From Tieghemostelium lacteum (Eukaryota; Evosea; Eumycetozoa; Dictyosteliales; Raperosteliaceae), in the NCBI GenBank assembly GCA_001606155.1, contig LODT01000022.1:310001-374000 (forward strand): DNA of 64,000 bases, given 5' to 3'. Shown here one piece after another: positions 20,396 through 31,407 of this stretch. The notes under the pieces are model-generated. The model had not been told where the DNA came from and made no database searches. It worked only from the letters and a program-made list of their open reading frames with translations. Position 1 is the stretch's first letter. Each line of letters opens with the position of its first letter. The translations under genes and the position numbers were made by a program.

Positions 20396-21408
20396 TTAAT
20401 TTGTAGAAGGTTTAACTTGAGCCATTGGTTTGGCAAAAATTAACTCAGCACCAAATTTCTGGGATTCATTTCTTCTAATTACCATATATTTCTTAATTTG
20501 ATCATTCCAGTGAGGTAGAGGTTGAGCTTGACTAGATGAATCCAAAACCCATGGATGTTCCAAAGCTTGAGCTGCGGAATATCTTTTCTCTGGGTCAACA
20601 GTTAATAAACAATTGATAAAATGTTTAGCTTCTTTACTGATAGATCCCCAATATTGTTGTGGGAAATCATAAGAAGCTGACATGATAGACTCAAACAATT
20701 TTCTAATATCTTCACTGTAGAATGGTGGGAACCCACACAATAGAATATATGTAATGACACCAACACCCCACATATCAACAGCTGAACTGTATGCAGTTGG
20801 AGTGGAATTGATGTTATTCAAAACCTCAGGTGCCACATACGATGGTGTACCACAGGTTGTTTTCATAAATGTATCTTCCTCCATTAGTTTACTAAGACCA
20901 AAATCAGATAGAGCAATCTCCAATGTTGTTGCTGATTTCAAAAGCAAATTCTCTGGTTTCAAATCTCTATGAACAATACCATTGGCATGTAAATACTTTA
21001 GTGCCTCTAACAATTGTTTAGTCAATGATTTTGCTTCCTTTTCAGTAAAATACTTTTTGTCTACAATTTTATCAAATAATGGGCCACCTGTAACCAAATC
21101 TACAACTAGATAGGTCTTATCAGTAGTTTCAAAAAACTCATGCATCTTTACAATACCTGGATGATCCACTTTTTTCATAATATTAATCTCTGTTTCCAAT
21201 GCTGCTTTGCTAGATGATTTCTTATCTATAATCTTCATTGCCCATTGTTGTTTAGTTTTCTTTTCTGTAACTAAATATACAACTGAAAAGGCACCCCTAT
21301 AAAAACATCATACAAAATGTCAATTCAATGTTGACAACATTCTTCAAATTGTATATTTACAACTTACTTTCCAATTTCTTTGTGTAGGTCATAATCTGAT
21401 AAAGGCAT
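20396..21408 (-). CDS. CaMK-family Ser/Thr protein kinase
   Basis: Two exons on the minus strand, 21408-21368 and 21296-20396; 313 aa. The short first exon gives MPLSDYDLHKEIGK and the join makes the glycine loop IGKGAFSVVYLV. The ATP lysine is K35 (WAMKII), the catalytic loop is HRDLKPEN (123-129), DFG is at 145, the activation segment has CGTPSYVAPEV, and subdomain IX is VDMWGVGVITYILLCGFPPF. After the lobe there are only about 45 residues (DDS-type HPWVLD then a basic, Ile/Lys-containing tail), as in the small calmodulin-kinase-I/myosin-light-chain-kinase-like enzymes of dictyostelids. No clear calmodulin-binding helix is seen. The transcript converges on the broken kinase gene. Confidence 0.85.
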
Positions 21409-22631
21409 TATTTACTAATTTGTATTTATATATTGTATATAGAATAATTTATATGATTGATTGATGTTTAAAAAAAAAAAAAGTATTACAATAATTTCGA
21501 TTGGGCAATGAGTGCACAAATATTTATAAATATAAAAGATGATTCAAAGTAGGATAGGTAAACACAACAAAATTTTTCAAAAAAATATTTATAAAAAAAT
21601 TTAGATATTTTGTGTTAGACTCTTTGAATGTATAGAGGAGTTTTTGTAGTTTTTTTTTTGATTATTTTTATTTGATTTCATGACTCTAAAACCAAAGTTT
21701 AGATAAGATATTACCAATAATTAATGAAATTACAAGAGATTAGTGAGTACCGATTTTAATTAACAATTAAAGAAGCACCTGTAAATCCTCTACTCAAATT
21801 TATTTTGAATTTTTACAAATTTTGTATTTATTGATCTTGTAGAATGAATCTCAAAACATCATGTGGACTTTTTTATGTAAATCAAACAATAAACTAAATT
21901 TTTAGTCAACTTATTCATATATTTACCCAGTCGTTATTTTCGTCATTTAGAAACTGTACATCTGACATTTACATGTATTTTTGATATGTTCTTTTTAAAA
22001 TTAATTAAATAGGTTCGACTATCTTGATAGTGAGATGGGCTAAATGTTATTTAAATAGTAATTTCATAAATAATTATTCCATTTATTTTTCATATCTCAA
22101 TAACCAAACAGACACAAATATTGCGTTTTTATACAAATTTCATAACAATTAATAACTAGTTAATAGCATAATAGGAATCACTCTACAGATTATAGATCGA
22201 TTATTTTCCCCACCATATATTAATTATAGTGTTTAATTAATTAAAATTTTGTTGTGTGTGTCTTGTTTAATTAACACTGAATTCAAGTAGAGATAAAACT
22301 TTTTATCGTTTCATTTTTGTTTTTTTTTTAATTTATAAAATATTTTGGTTTTTTTTTTTTATTTAGGAAACCAATTTCCAAAAAAAGATTTATATTTTCA
22401 TCGTAACAACTAATGTCGTTATTGTATTGATTTCTTTAAAAAGCAAATATATTTAGCTCTGCTACAAAACAAGCCCTCATATTACCTCCTAAATAGACCT
22501 ATTTGTTATTCTCATTCTTTTACCACCAATTTAATTGAGAATTTAAATCCAAAAATTTAATATTCAAAGACCGATTTGTACAAATATTTTTTATAATATT
22601 ACAAATAAATATTGAACTATTATTATTATAA
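21409..22631 (+). other. Intergenic, 1.2 kb divergent promoter region
   Basis: AT-rich sequence between the minus-strand kinase and the plus-strand winged-helix-like gene. Long T runs occur near 22320-22360 and A runs near 21470. No ORF, repeat pair or RNA gene could be supported. It presumably contains both promoters and a long 5' untranslated region. Confidence 0.5.
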
Positions 22632-24254
22632 ATGGAATTTTTGGTACCACAAAGCAAGAACAACAATCAGAGTAGTACAAATAACAGCAACAATAACAGT
22701 AATACAACAATCTCTAATGGATTAATAGATAGCCCATTACCTAATCTCCCTGCAAATAACAGCGGAAGTCTTAGACATCACACATTTATGCATAACCCCC
22801 ATATTCCACATCACATGAACAATGGTAATATACAAAGGCATAATAACCCACAACAACAACAGCAATATTATCACGAATCACCATTAATACGACCAACTGC
22901 AGATTATAGTCCACTAAATATAAGTTATCCTATGTATCCTCCATCACCATTACCTATATCATCACCATCGCTTCACCCCTCATCATCTTATCATCACCAT
23001 CATCATCATCCTAATATATCACCACATCATCATCATATACTTCAACAACAACATCAACAACATTTACACCAACAACAACAACAGTTACAACAGTTACAAC
23101 AACAACAGCAGCAGCAACAACAACAACAACAGCATAGTCAACCATCACAACTCACAACTATGCCACCTCCAATGAGTGTACCATCTACTCCTAATATGAG
23201 TAGTTCACTACAAAAAGACTCTAATGGTTATCCTAAAGGAGTTTACGAAAATTCACCTGCAGTAGGATCAGGATGTGTTGAGAAAGCATGTCCACTATGT
23301 CTTCAGGGATGTCCTTCGTGTCTCTCCTCTAGATCATCTTGGTCTATTATACTGTGGGTTGTGTTTTATAGTTTAAAAGTTTTAAATAGAGAAAAAGAAT
23401 TCTTTTCTTTGAAAAAAGATGTATATAATTTTGTTTTAAATCATTGGGATATATTGTGCCCCAAAAAAAGTAGATCTTTTAAATGGAAAAAACAAATTCA
23501 GGTATGTTCTTATTTTATCTCACCTTCTTTTAACTTTACCAACCAGTTTTATTAATTCTTTGTTTTTATTATACAGGATGCATTATCACATTCTAAAGTT
23601 TTTAAATCTGGTATACAAAAATTGGGATGTAATGGATTTTGGAAATTGAAATTTCTTACTAATCCATGGACAACTAATAAACCAGCTGAATTGGAAGAGG
23701 ATATAATGAACGGTTGCAGTGAAAAGGATGATGATGAAACTAAACGCTCTCATAGCGATGCTGATTTGGAAGATGATGATAATCCAAAATTACAAAAGAA
23801 ACTAAGAGTAGGATCACCAGATAATGCTGATAAACTGATTGTAGATTCTCAAAATAATGAAATTACAATGACACCTACACCACCACCATCATTATCATCA
23901 TCTTCATCTTCATCGACAACAACTAATAACAGTAGTACTTCAACACCATCTTTTAAATCATTTCCAACTCTTGGAAATATGAATATATATAGATCACCAT
24001 CATCACCTCATAGCAGTGATAGTCAAGAGTCATCTTTTGTAGATGACACCAATCAAAAGATTAAATTGATTTGGGAATCTGTGGAAGTTCTCAAAGACAA
24101 ATTTGAAAAAATTCAACATCACAAATTACAAGTTGATTCCGTTTTAAGATCCTATCAAGATCTCACTGATTCAGCAACCACAGAATTATTTTCACTGGCT
24201 AATAATATAGCAAATTTTCACCAAGAATTTAAATTAAATCAATCTGTAAATAAC

Positions 24255-24293
<39 letters not shown>

Positions 24294-25004
24294 CCACAAA
24301 AGAATTTAATGGTAAATGTAACAACAACAACAACATCATCATCATCACCATCATCATCATCATCTAAAGCAACAACATTAAATACAAGTACTACACCATC
24401 AGTAATAATATCGGATACTACAAATAATACGAATACAATATTAGGTGGGTCTTCTTCACCACTGCCAACTTATAATTTTGGAGAATGGAAAGAATCATTA
24501 CAATCATTGGTATCTTCAGAGAAACCTGATTTGAATAATTATAATTTCCAAAGTACCTTATCCACACAGTTTTTTGGTCCCCCTTCGACAAATACCACTC
24601 CAACAAGTTTAACAGCCTTTGATAGTTTGACTAAAAAGACACCCACTGTATCTGTTAGTGGGAGTTCTGAAAGTATAGAAAAAATGAGAGATTTTATTAA
24701 TAAGGCTTTTCATGAAGCCGAGATTAAGTCTTCAACAAAGGATACCAAAAGTAGTAATAGTAGTAGCGGTACTAGCATGATTAATACAATGAAATTAAAG
24801 ACACCACAACTTGTATCTGATATTGATTCTATGTGTACTACTGGCCCACTTTCACCATCCTCTAATTCTTCATCCCCAATTCCATCACCAATCTCCAAGC
24901 ATCTCCCAGGAAAAGGATCACCAATTCCCACAACCACTCTTGATAGTGTTGAAGACACAAAATCAAAACAGCTAAAACATATTTTAAATTGTATATACCC
25001 TTGA
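22632..25004 (+). CDS. Nuclear-type protein with Cys-rich motif and winged-helix-like domain
   Basis: Two exons, 22632-23501 and 23577-25004; 765 aa. The N-terminal 190 residues are Asn/Ser/His/Gln/Pro-rich. Residues about 214-229 hold a Cys cluster (CVEKACPLCLQGCPSC) that could bind zinc. It is followed by SSWSIILWVVFYSL and EFFSLKKDVYNFVLNHWDIL, then, across the splice junction, QIQDALSHSKVFKSG and GFWKL, which reads as a winged-helix fold. The combination recalls the Cys-rich plus winged-helix part of the ATAC-complex subunit KAT14/CSRP2BP, but no acetyltransferase domain is visible, so this is a weak analogy. A coiled coil (KLIWESVEVLKDKFEKIQHH...) lies near 435-495, then Asn, Thr and Ser tracts. 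A transcription or chromatin role is inferred. Confidence 0.7.
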
Positions 25005-25410
25005 GCTTCCTTTCCCTTATCTCCTCCCTATCCTAATTTCTACTACATAATCTCAAACCCTCCGACTCTATCAAACTATATATTTATATAAATTTATTAC
25101 ACAATCATTTTTGAGAAGCATTTAAAGGAATAAAATGTAAAGGTCAAACAACCACATATTGTGATTGACAACAAACAACAACTTCATAAACCACATCATC
25201 AAAAATCCCAAAATCCCTTTTGAGGTGGAAAATGTAAAATCATAATTATGTTTTTTAGCAAAAGTGTTAAAATTTAACGTCGTCAATATAAAAATTAACT
25301 GCTTAAATTAAAATTTTAATTAAGAATTATTAATAATTATTCATCAGTCCTTTTTAAAATAAAAAAAAAAAAAAAGCAAAGATAATTATTTATAAGCAAA
25401 AACTAGTAAA
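25005..25410 (+). other. Intergenic, 406 bp
   Basis: Spacer between two plus-strand genes. A 15-base A run ends about 35 bp before the next ATG, a common feature upstream of dictyostelid starts. Nothing else seen. Confidence 0.5.
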
Positions 25411-26786
25411 ATGAATGAATTTAAAGTTCTTTTACTACTAATTTGTGTAATTTCAATTACAGTAACACAATCACAAAAACCATTTTATTGTCAAGCACCA
25501 TTACCTGTATTTATTAAGAATATTGAGTGTGATCACTCTCTCTCGGTTTTATTATAGAGTGATAGAATGCCGAACGAAAGGATATTTAATTAACATGTTA
25601 TATTGTTATATTATAGAACCCATCAGAGAATACCAATGGATTAACATTAAAGATGGTACAGGTTGTAACAAGACATGGTGATAGAACACCATTGTATTCT
25701 ACAATGAATGGATTGATGGACGAATGGAATTGTACATTGGGTAGCTATATGTTACCATCACAGGGTAACAATGGTGAGACTCTTAATAATGTAGATTTAC
25801 TCTATAGAAAGGTGTATTTACCAGGCAGAGAATATCTCCCTGGAAACTGTTCATTAGGTCAATTGACAGCTCTTGGATATCAGCAACATATAAATCTAGG
25901 TCAAGCATTTCGTTCATTATATGTATATAAATATGCACTACTTTCTGAGACTTTGGATGAATCTGAGATTTGGGTACGTTCTACTGATGTTCCTAGAACT
26001 TTACAGTCTGCACAAGGACATCTTACAGGACTCTATCCTCCAGGTACCACCGGGGAAACTGGTCAGAATTCAGTTAACATTATCGACATTTTCACCATGG
26101 ACAGTTACTTTGAGAATATGGAGCCTAATAACAATCTTTGTCCCATACTAGTTCAGTACTACTACAACAATACCGACTCACAAACCTACTACCAATTCAA
26201 TAAGGAAAATTACAATTTGAAAAAAGAAATTGAACAGGCTTTGGATATCAATAAGGCTCCAGATTGGTCAGATTTGATGGACTTGTTCTTTGCAACCCAG
26301 TGTCATGGATTCGACCTTCCACCTGGAATCACAGAGTCAGTTGTCAACGCAACCTATCAGGCATCACTCTGGGAGAATAACTACCTGTTGTCACCATCCA
26401 TTGTCAATCGTCTGTCCATGTCAACATTCTTTGAAGAGATTATAAATAACATTGAAGAATTCATTAGTGGTAATATTACAACTAAATACTTTATCTTCTC
26501 AGGTCACGATGATACCGTAGGTCCACTAATGATGCTTTTTGGTATTGATCAATACTGGCCACCCTATGCAAGTCATGTTGAATTTGAGTTATGGGAAGAT
26601 GATAACTCTAATAAATTCATTCAATTGAAATACAATGGTGTCTCTATTGAGGTATCAGGATGTTCAAGCACCATGTGCCCAATTGATGAATTCTTTGAAA
26701 CTGCCTATTCAATTTTAGTACCCGATTACTCTGATGCATGCCAACCAACCTCATCAAGCAATGAATCTGGTAGTGTATGGCCTTAA
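25411..26786 (+). CDS. Secreted histidine acid phosphatase
   Basis: Two exons, 25411-25506 and 25617-26786; 421 aa. The first exon encodes a signal peptide (MNEFKVLLLLICVISITVTQSQ) and a Cys. The donor is taken at 25507 (GTATTT) because it keeps phase; an alternative phase-0 donor lies at the GTTTTA before 25560. The second exon starts NPSENTNGLTLKMVQVVTRHGDRTPL, with the RHGxRxP active site (R50-P55, nucleophilic His51). The proton-donor motif HDD follows in FSGHDDTVGPLM near 327. Many NxT/S sites and several Cys fit a glycosylated lysosomal or secreted enzyme. It hydrolyses phosphomonoesters at acid pH. The intron carries a short inverted repeat (ATCACTCT...AGAGTGAT). Confidence 0.85.
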
Positions 26787-27063
26787 ATTCAATTCTAAAA
26801 TCACATTCAAACTTTCCTCTCTAACCCCTTTTTTATAATTTATCAGAACTTTGAATAAAATAATTATTTCTAATGAAAAAATTAGTAATTCATGATGATG
26901 GCAATGACTTTAAGATAAGTTGACATATCTTTGAATAATTAGCCTATCTTCCCAGTGTAATGGCCATTAAATTGTTCTACATTGTTTATAAGTTTAAACT
27001 ATATATAAAAGATGGATATATTTACAAAACCAAAAGCATCAACCAAAGAAACAGAATAGGGAA

Positions 27064-27315
27064 CTAATTCTTTAGATAGGTTAGTAACTGTAAGACAATT
27101 AAGATTTTTGAGTAGTGTTTGTTGGTAAGGTTGAGTGGATTCTTTCTAGCTTCTGTTAGAAGGAATTTAGAAACTTGTTGATACATGAGGGCGTTGTCTC
27201 CTTCTAATGTTGTGTAAATTTCAGTTTCAGATTTAAAAGGACAAGGTTTCCTCTGCAAATCTCATTGGACCTTCATCAGTACCCAAAAACTAAACCGTAG
27301 CTCCAAATAATGAGA
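27064..27315 (-). pseudogene. Relic of an acyl-CoA oxidase-like gene
   Basis: On the minus strand LFGATV-stop-FLGTDEGPMRF is followed, after a frame change, by EIYTTLEGDNALMYQQVSKF and LLTEARKNPLN. The Y-T-x-x-E-G-D-N-x-x-x-x-Q-Q pattern is the hallmark of peroxisomal acyl-CoA oxidases, and GTDE fits their N-terminal half, so the middle of the gene is missing. With no start codon, internal stops and only about 80 codons left, this is a fragment. The assignment rests on motif recall only. Confidence 0.45.
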
Positions 27316-27395
27316 AATGAACTCCAAATAATGTTGATAATGATTTAGAATTTTAATTAAAAATGGGAAACATATTTTACAGATATTTTGATTTG

Positions 27396-27582
27396 CAAAT
27401 ATCTTTTGATTTGTTCAAATGGCCTGTTACGGTAGTAAATAATGACATTAGTAGTGGGAAATAACGTAAATGTATATAAAATCAATAAAACCAATTCGAA
27501 TTGGTTTTCTTCGTATGATTTACAAATATCTTTTGATTTGTTCAAAGTTAACAGGCCATTTGAACAAATCAATAGATATTTG
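27396..27582. repeat. Fold-back: three copies of a 24-34 bp sequence, one inverted
   Basis: CAAATATCTTTTGATTTGTT begins at 27396 and runs on to 27429; its first 24 bases recur directly at 27523-27546. The reverse complement of the full 34 bp lies at 27549-27582 with one mismatch to the first copy. The outer pair can form a 34 bp stem around a 119 bp loop, and the inner pair a hairpin with a 2 bp loop. Confidence 0.85.
27487..27508. repeat. Perfect 22-bp palindrome
   Basis: AAAACCAATTC and its exact reverse complement abut, inside the loop of the larger fold-back. No family assignment. Confidence 0.85.
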
Positions 27583-27879
27583 TATGATACATGTTGGAAA
27601 ACAGATTCTGTTATACATTCTACTGAGTTTATGTTTTCCATAATGATATCCTGTTTCTTTATTTTTTCATTTTATTTTCTGTAATTTAAGCTTTCAATAT
27701 TAGTTTCTAGCTACGTTCTATTATTATTTTAATTCTAGTTGTAATTCAAACTCATTTTAGTTCGTTTTCTTATAGATATCTATTCTTTTGATTCTATTTC
27801 GTTTTTAACTGATGTATTCTAACTTTTTTTTTTTGATCAAAATGAAATCTATCTGATTTTGTTAAGAATTTTTCTGAAT

Positions 27880-28171
27880 TTATTTTCTCAAGAAAATAAT
27901 TGTAGCTTCAGGATTGAAATCTTTATCAGATAATTCAATTGTCTCAGTGGTTCTATTGTTATTATTATTCTCAATATCACCAAATTTCTTTAAGAGATTG
28001 GTAGAACTCAAGTATTTCTCTTCTCCTCTTGAATCTGACCCAAAAATCCCAAAAATCAAAAGCACCAGTTACATTCTTATCACTCAGTTCAAAACTCCAA
28101 GCATATATTAACTGGTGATGTAATCGTTCAATCAATTCTACCAGGGGTGTGTTGTTTAGGGATTTTGACAA
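27880..28171 (-). pseudogene. Coding-like relic, unidentified
   Basis: Two overlapping minus-strand frames look like former protein: LVELIERLHHQLIYAWSFEL upstream and, in another frame, SSTNLLKKFGDIE, an Asn run, then TIELSDKDFNPEATIIF before a stop at 27880. No start, no partner sequence and no recognised family. It may belong with the acyl-CoA oxidase-like relic as debris in a gene-poor zone. Confidence 0.3.
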
Positions 28172-28525
28172 TTGTAATTTTCAAAGAAATATATCAATTT
28201 TTATTTTTTTGACTAGTTTGTTATAGGCTTTCCACCATGTAGTAAGTATATCTTTAGTCTGTTGTGTAAATGATTAGTTGTTTTGTAGATTGGAAACTAC
28301 CATATACAATTCTTGTGAGTGTGGTGAAATTTAATCTAGTTTCATTGATTGCAGATCGTGATATTAAACTATATATTGTGAAGTTCTAAAATTGAAAATA
28401 AAAAAAAAATATATTTTATTTTAATGAAGATATTTTTTTTTTAATGAATTTTTTAAACAAATTTTTTTTATTTTTAAATTAAATTAAAATCTCAACACAA
28501 ATATCTAATACCCTTGAAGGTATAA
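28172..28525. other. Intergenic, 354 bp, left flank of the transposon
   Basis: Very AT-rich, with long A and T runs near 28400-28480. Nothing coding seen. It ends in the TTAA that flanks the transposon at 28526-28529. Confidence 0.5.
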
Positions 28526-28529
28526 TTAA

Positions 28530-28576
28530 CCGTGGAAATCAGATATGTTTGTAGTTGTGTATAACTATACATGAAT
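28530..28576 (+). repeat. Left terminal inverted repeat
   Basis: Forty-seven bases starting CCGTGGAAATCA and ending ACTATACATGAAT; 44 match the reverse complement of the right end. Confidence 0.9.
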
Positions 28577-28620
28577 ATTTATTTAAATAAGTGAAAAGGT
28601 AATATAAACAAGAATGTAAT

Positions 28621-29801
28621 TTATTTTCTTCTTTTTGCTTTATCAATAGAATTAAGTGATAAGTTGTGATTTGGATTTACTACTCTTTCTTGAACATCAT
28701 TTTGTTCTCTATGATTTCTTGGAGGAGTTCTACTACTACTTCTACTTCTATTTCTACTTCTACTTCTACTTCTGCTTCTGCTGTGTCTATTTGGTATAGG
28801 TTCTCTATCTCTGTGATTATTGTTATTATTGTTGTTATTGTTGTGGTTATTATTATTATTTTGAGCTTGTTGAAATAATCTCATTAAATTATCATAATTG
28901 ATATTATTATTAATATTCATTTCTTCATCTGATTTTTCTTCAATAATAACAGCTATGCACTTTTGAAATCTAGAGGATTCAAGATTCTCAACTGTTGTGT
29001 ATTTTAAAGAAGGTTTCAGTTTAGGTAAAACATACTATATTTTAAAGATGGGATTAGTTTGACTTATAAGATTAAAATTAAAGGTTATAATATACACATA
29101 CACAATATTTTTCAATGGTACTATGCAATGGAAGACCAGAGACTATATTGATTATAACCTGAATATCTGCTTCAGTGTATGAAGAGTGTTCTGCTTTGAT
29201 GTAGAGTCTTTGGCTAGTTGTACCATCTGCATTTGTAATAGTTTCAATTCCTTTGTCCAAAAATTCACAAACTTTTTCACTGGTGTTGGTAAATATGAAC
29301 ACTATCATATGAGGGGTTTTAATTACTAATGGGTTGCCAAAATGGGTAGGTTTGGTCAATACAATATAATCTTCAGCTTTCATTTTTTTGGTATTTAGCA
29401 TTCTTTCCATAGCTGATAATTCTGGTAAATTTCTAGAGTCAGATTTGGAAGAGTGTTCATGAGATCTTTTGGAACTACTATTTTTAGTTTCCTAATATTT
29501 TAATTAATATTAATATTTACAGATTGACATTATATTATATTATTTTGAATACGTCTATACATACCTGAGCATTATTTAATTTTTTGGAATACCCAGACAG
29601 GCTCTGCATTGCTGTAGCACCTTTATCAGAGCTTGTGTTGGCTCGACATTCTTCAATTAGTTTAAAAATGGTCTCATCTCTATGATTAGATTGTGGGAAA
29701 TGAGACTTGAATTCATTTAAAACGTCATCATCTGCACCTGCATTACCTGTATGAAATAAACCCTTAACATAGTCTCTCTCAACTTTTGTGAAATTAACCA
29801 T
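28621..29801 (-). CDS. Transposon accessory protein (putative DNA-binding, Arg/Ser-rich tail)
   Basis: Three exons on the minus strand, 29801-29565, 29491-29102 and 29034-28621; 346 aa, all introns in phase 0. The start is the ATG at 29801; the open frame goes back only to a TTG at 29810. Residues 1-79 form a helical region (KVERDYVKGLFHTGN...VLNEFKSHFP...ETIFKLIEECRA) that could be a Myb/SANT- or trihelix-like DNA-binding unit. A central domain (about 115-210) is globular, followed by a poly-Asn tract and an RSRSRSRSR tail and a basic C-terminal KAKRRK, a likely nuclear signal. In PIF/Harbinger elements the second gene helps import and position the transposase; the same job here is inference. 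The family is not recognised directly. Confidence 0.7.
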
Positions 29802-30167
29802 TTGAAACAATTATTTTAAATATAGGAAAGATTGTATATTTAGTTAGCCAAAATTAATAATGAGTTGTGAAATAAATTTTCCCTAGTTGTGAAATTAAAT
29901 TACCTTTGTCAATATAATTTTCCTTTATAAAAGTTGGGAAATTTCCCGATTGCGTAGGTGGAATTCCCTGATTTTTTATTATTACTCTATAAATGTATCT
30001 TTTACAATAATAACGTATTCCCAAGTTTATTCCACACTCAAATTCCCAACTTTGGAAATTTAATAAATACTCGTGTGGTAAACAAACATGCCAAATTTTT
30101 TAATTAATTCGCATTTAAAAAATTAAAAAAAAAAAAAATGTATCTCAAATAGTTATATATTAATAAA
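29802..30167. promoter_or_regulatory. Bidirectional promoter between the two transposon genes
   Basis: 366 bp between the divergent start codons. It contains a pair of inverted segments, AAAGTTGGGAAATTTCCC near 29929 and CCCAACTTTGGAAATTT near 30046, which may be binding sites, and an A-run before the transposase ATG. No ORF. Confidence 0.5.
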
Positions 30168-31310
30168 ATGGTAATAATTAATGAAGAGGATCACAGACGG
30201 GTTTATGGAGTGTCTAGATCCACCAAAAGAAGATTACTTGAAAAATGTCAAAAATTAAAACCAACTATTACTCTTGTGCATTTCCAGGAGTTTCTTAAAT
30301 TTATCGTATCCAACCAATCTATGGTGACCCTTTCTGAAACAACGAATTATTCTCGAAAAACTGTAGGTAACCATATTTGGTCGGTAGCTTCTGCGTTATA
30401 TCTTATATCTGTGAAAAGTTTAGGTAAGGTGAGTAAAAAACAATTTTTTTTTTGTATTATTTAAAATTCACCATTTTATTAATTAAAATTTTAATCGACA
30501 GGATAACCAAAATCGTTACCAACTCAACAAAATTGACACCCCTTTAGGAGGTTTTGCTGCTGTTGCCATCGACGGGACAGCATGTCCAATAAAAAACCCG
30601 CTCAACAAACATGATAAGAAAGAATATTACAGCTATAAGCACAAAAACCACTGTTACAAATATATAGTTGGAGTTGGTTTGAGAACTGGTCTGGCAGTTT
30701 TCTTATATGGACCTAAAGCTGGGAGATATCATGATATCACACTTTTTAGAGAATCAAATTTGGTGAATAGACTGGATGCTGAAGAGCGTTTCATTGGAGA
30801 CAAAGGATTCCAATCAAATGAACTAGAAAGCAAAATTCTAACGCCAATTAAAGGAGACTTACTAAGTAGTGAGGATAGGATGTACAATTATGTTATAAAT
30901 TCCAACAGAGTAATTGTAGAAAATTACTTTTGGTCGTTTAAAGCGTTTTAAAATTTTGTCAACACCCATTTAAAGCCCCCAGATTAAAACACAAAACTGT
31001 GTTTACTATATGTGTATATCTCACGAATCTGGATATTAAAGAGAAACCGCTCCATGTAGATCTTCTCAAAAGTACTAACGAGTATTCAGGTCATAATGAA
31101 GATTTAGAAAGTGATTCTGAAATCTCTGATATGGATATTAGTGATGATGAATCAGTTACTAGTGGTGAATCTTTATCTAGTGAAGAAGATGAAGAAGATG
31201 ATGAAGATGATGAAGATGATGAAGATGAAGATGTTGAAGATGACGAAGATGATGATGAAGATGATTCATATGCAAGTGATGAGACATTATACTCAACTGA
31301 TGATGAATGA
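30168..31310 (+). CDS. PIF/Harbinger-like DDE transposase, 3' end frameshifted
   Basis: Exon 1 is 30168-30428 and exon 2 begins at 30502 after a phase-0 intron. Exon 1 has a helix-turn-helix-like region (TLSETTNYSRKTVGNHIWSVA). Exon 2 has the DDE_Tnp_4 signature: AVAIDGTACPI (first Asp), GRYHDITLF, FIGDKGFQSNE, and RVIVENYFWSFK (Glu). The frame stops at 30949-30951 just after VENYFWSFK, but the expected continuation is present in the other two frames: RFKILSTP, then FKAPRLKHKTVF and CVYLTNLDI. Two small indels at about 30940-30970 thus separate the core from the last helix. The final frame runs to 31310 through a long Asp/Glu-rich tail. The catalytic residues are intact but this copy is probably inactive. 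Confidence 0.75.
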
Positions 31311-31360
31311 TTTTTATATATAAATAAACATTTTACAGTTTAATACATAATTTAAACAAC

Positions 31361-31407
31361 ATTCATGTATAGTTACACACAACTTCAAACATATGTGATT
31401 TCCACGG
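31361..31407 (-). repeat. Right terminal inverted repeat
   Basis: Reverse complement of the left end with three mismatches; ends CCACGG directly before TTAA. Confidence 0.9.

Larger units (their letters stand above)
28530..31407 (+). mobile_element. Complete 2.88-kb DNA transposon, PIF/Harbinger-like transposase, TTAA flanks
   Basis: The ends are 47-bp inverted repeats beginning CCGTGGAAATCA (28530-28576 and 31361-31407, 44 of 47 matching) and directly flanked by TTAA on both sides (28526-28529, 31408-31411). Inside are two divergent genes sharing a 366 bp central promoter: a minus-strand accessory gene and a plus-strand DDE transposase. Two divergent genes, one a DDE_Tnp_4-type transposase and the other a DNA-binding-like partner, is the PIF/Harbinger plan, but that superfamily normally duplicates a 3 bp TWA target. 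TTAA is typical of piggyBac and Kolobok, so superfamily placement stays open. The element lies 120 bp upstream of the gene starting at 31531. Confidence 0.85.

Noticed and set aside
22010-22045. GGTTCGA near 22014 as a tRNA T-arm
   Set aside because: No matching acceptor stem, D-arm or anticodon arm on either strand.
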